NCBI GenBank assembly: GCA_023663915.1
Contig: JAMPGN010000201.1
Location: 1-7,667 of the forward strand
From: Eubacterium sp.
GTDB lineage: Bacteria > Bacillota_A > Clostridia > Lachnospirales > Lachnospiraceae
Direction of reading: 5' to 3'
DNA length: 7,667 nt
Positions 5,879 through 7,667 of the stretch are shown here, one piece after another (positions within the stretch are counted from its first letter, which is position 1; every line of letters starts with the position of its first letter). The notes under the pieces are model-generated. The model was not told the DNA's origin. It saw only the letters and a program-made list of their open reading frames with translations, and ran no database searches. The translations under genes were made by a program, and so were the position numbers.

Positions 5879-7630
5879 ATGGCGCAGGAGACACCCCATC
5901 AACACAAGACATATCACAGGAGTAAGACCGTGGCGGTGATGTTCCTATGTCTGGCTGTATTTGCGGTACTGATGGGACGGCTGGTGTATCTTATGGTTTT
6001 TCAGTCGGAATACTATACGATGCGGGCAAAGGAACTGCATGAGAGGGAACGCAGCATCAAGGCAGCCAGAGGGAGAATCATAGACGCTAATGGGAAGATA
6101 TTGGCGGACAATAAGACGGTGTGTACCATTTCTGTCATACATAGCCAGATCACGGACCAGGAGGAAGTGATTGCTGTGCTTAGCAAAGAATTAGGGCTTT
6201 CCGAGGAATATGTCCGTAAAAGGGTGGAAAAGTATTCTTCCATCGAGAAGATCAAGAGTAATGTTGACAAAAGCGTGGGAGATGCAATCAGGGCATATGA
6301 CCTGGCGGGAGTCAAAGTGGATGAGGACTATAAAAGATATTATCCCTATGATTCGCTTGGCTCGAAAGTGCTTGGATTCACAGGAGGAGATAATCAGGGG
6401 ATCATAGGTCTGGAAGTCATTTATGAGGAATATCTGCAGGGAGAAGCGGGAACAATTCTGACAGTGACTGACGCGAAAGGAGTGGAGGTTGCAGAGGAAG
6501 GGGAGGAGAGGGTGGAGCCTGTCGACGGACAGGATTTATATATCAGTCTCGATATGAACATCCAGAGTTATGCCACACAGCTTGCCATGCAGACGATGGA
6601 GACGAAGGAGGCGGACAGCGTATCAATCCTTGTGATGAATCCCCAGAATGGCGAGATACTCGCCATGGTCAATGTGCCGGAATTTCATTTGAACGATCCC
6701 TATACGCTGCCGGATATAGCGGACAGTGACCAGCTCAGTGAGGAGAAAAAGCAGGAATTGTTAAACGGCATGTGGCGTAATGGTTGCATCAATGATACCT
6801 ATGAGCCGGGGTCTACTTTTAAGATCATTACGGCGGCAGCAGGGTTAGAATCGGGGGCGGTCAAATCTACGGACACCTTTAATTGTCCGGGATTCATCAT
6901 GGTAGAAGACCGCAAGATCAGATGTCACAAAGTCGGCGGGCATGGGGCGGAAGATTTTGTTCAGGCGACTATGAATTCCTGCAACCCCGTCTTCATCACC
7001 GTAGGGCTGCGAATCGGGGTGGAGCGTTACTATTCTTATTTCAAACAGTTTGGATTGTTAGACAAGACGGGAATCGACCTGCCCGGTGAGGCGGGGACGA
7101 TCATGCATAGCGTGGAGAATATCGGACCGGTGGAACTTGCAACGATCTCTTTCGGGCAATCTTTTCAGATTACGCCGATTCAACTTGCCGTGACAGCCGC
7201 TTCGATCATAAACGGCGGAAGAAGAGTAACTCCGCATTTCGGAGTGAAAGTGGCGGACTCGGACGGTGGCAATAGTCAGATGTTTAGCTATCCGGTCCGA
7301 GACAATGTCGTATCGGCGGAAACGTCCGAGACGATGCGATATATATTGGAGCAGGTAGTTGCGGAAGGTGGTGGCAAAAACGGCGCCGTGGAAGGATACC
7401 GGGTAGGTGGCAAGACGGCGACCAGTCAGACATTGCCGAGGGGGAGCGGGAAATATATCGCATCATTCCTAGGATTTGCCCCAGCGGATAATCCGCAGGT
7501 ATTGGCGATTGCAATCATTAACAATCCGCAGGGAACGTACTATGGAGGTCAGATTGCTGCGCCTGTGGTGCGACAGCTTTTTGAAAACATTCTTCCATAT
7601 TTGGAGAAGATGGACTATAATAGGACATGA
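5879..7630 (+). CDS. Class B penicillin-binding protein (SpoVD/FtsI type) with KTA in place of KTG
   Basis: A second, complete transpeptidase gene of 583 residues, paralogous to the one before it. It has a short His/Lys-containing N-terminus, a membrane anchor at about 17-40, a dimerisation region beginning near RGRIIDANG (64-72), and a transpeptidase domain with STFK at 312-315 (nucleophile Ser312, Lys315), SCN at 367-369 and KTA at 512-514 where KTG is canonical. The protein ends soon after the domain (LPYLEK), with neither PASTA domains nor the acidic tail of its neighbour. ATG 5879 is supported by GTGAGG 8 nt upstream, which sits in a strong hairpin. In spore-forming Firmicutes the dcw cluster commonly carries a division PBP next to SpoVD, the PBP of cortex synthesis. 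One of this pair may have that role, this one perhaps more likely given its compact form, but the sequence does not settle it. All other catalytic residues are intact, so it is probably active. Confidence 0.9.
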   Translation: MAQETPHQHKTYHRSKTVAVMFLCLAVFAVLMGRLVYLMVFQSEYYTMRAKELHERERSIKAARGRIIDANGKILADNKTVCTISVIHSQITDQEEVIAVLSKELGLSEEYVRKRVEKYSSIEKIKSNVDKSVGDAIRAYDLAGVKVDEDYKRYYPYDSLGSKVLGFTGGDNQGIIGLEVIYEEYLQGEAGTILTVTDAKGVEVAEEGEERVEPVDGQDLYISLDMNIQSYATQLAMQTMETKEADSVSILVMNPQNGEILAMVNVPEFHLNDPYTLPDIADSDQLSEEKKQELLNGMWRNGCINDTYEPGSTFKIITAAAGLESGAVKSTDTFNCPGFIMVEDRKIRCHKVGGHGAEDFVQATMNSCNPVFITVGLRIGVERYYSYFKQFGLLDKTGIDLPGEAGTIMHSVENIGPVELATISFGQSFQITPIQLAVTAASIINGGRRVTPHFGVKVADSDGGNSQMFSYPVRDNVVSAETSETMRYILEQVVAEGGGKNGAVEGYRVGGKTATSQTLPRGSGKYIASFLGFAPADNPQVLAIAIINNPQGTYYGGQIAAPVVRQLFENILPYLEKMDYNRT

Positions 7631-7640
7631 AGTTGTACTA

Positions 7641-7661
7641 AGGCTGCAAAGAACGCAGCCT
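7641..7661 (+). other. Short perfect hairpin after the second PBP gene
   Basis: AGGCTGC (7641-7647) and GCAGCCT (7655-7661) form a GC-rich 7-bp stem with a 7-nt loop, 10 nt after the stop codon. The stem is strong enough for an intrinsic terminator, but the six bases left in the window (AAGAAC) contain no T tract. It may be a terminator or attenuator whose tail is outside the window, or an RNA processing or stability element. Confidence 0.5.
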
Positions 7662-7667
7662 AAGAAC

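Overview
The window looks like chromosome from a Gram-positive, probably spore-forming Clostridia, most like Lachnospiraceae. This is inferred from gene order, protein style and moderate GC; no marker gene proves it. All six protein genes lie on the + strand and form two transcription units: a lone lipoprotein-lipidation gene (lgt), then the start of a division and cell-wall (dcw) cluster.

Bases 1-306 hold no convincing gene. They contain an imperfect hairpin (38-90), a C-rich tract on its right flank, and a good sigma-A-type promoter (109-137) that should drive lgt. lgt (307-1248, GTG start set by a strong ribosome binding site) is closed by a near-perfect intrinsic terminator (1282-1326). 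Bases 1327-1552 are the mraZ control region: a promoter at 1359-1387 is followed at once by four RAAGTG boxes spaced exactly 10 bp apart (1395-1434), the arrangement expected of MraZ operators. A leader of about 160 nt follows, containing a further box in inverted orientation.

The dcw genes then run mraZ (1553-1984), rsmH/mraW (2027-2968), an ftsL-like bitopic coiled-coil gene (2995-3480) and two successive class B penicillin-binding proteins (3512-5809 and 5879-7630). MraZ regulates the cluster, RsmH methylates 16S rRNA, the FtsL-like protein should scaffold the septal synthase, and the two PBPs are transpeptidases that crosslink septal, elongation or spore-cortex peptidoglycan. The window ends in a short perfect hairpin just after the second PBP, before the next gene (mraY or murF would be usual, but is not visible).

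Nothing here is a wholly unknown system. The most distinctive points are: (1) a roughly 20-bp hairpin between the PBP genes that buries the only Shine-Dalgarno sequence of the second PBP and also resembles an attenuator; (2) a KTA triad in place of the canonical KTG in the second PBP; (3) a roughly 136-residue acidic tail on the first PBP with three tandem DPETG octads in the place where Firmicutes relatives often carry PASTA domains; (4) the very regular MraZ operator with an opposed distal box.
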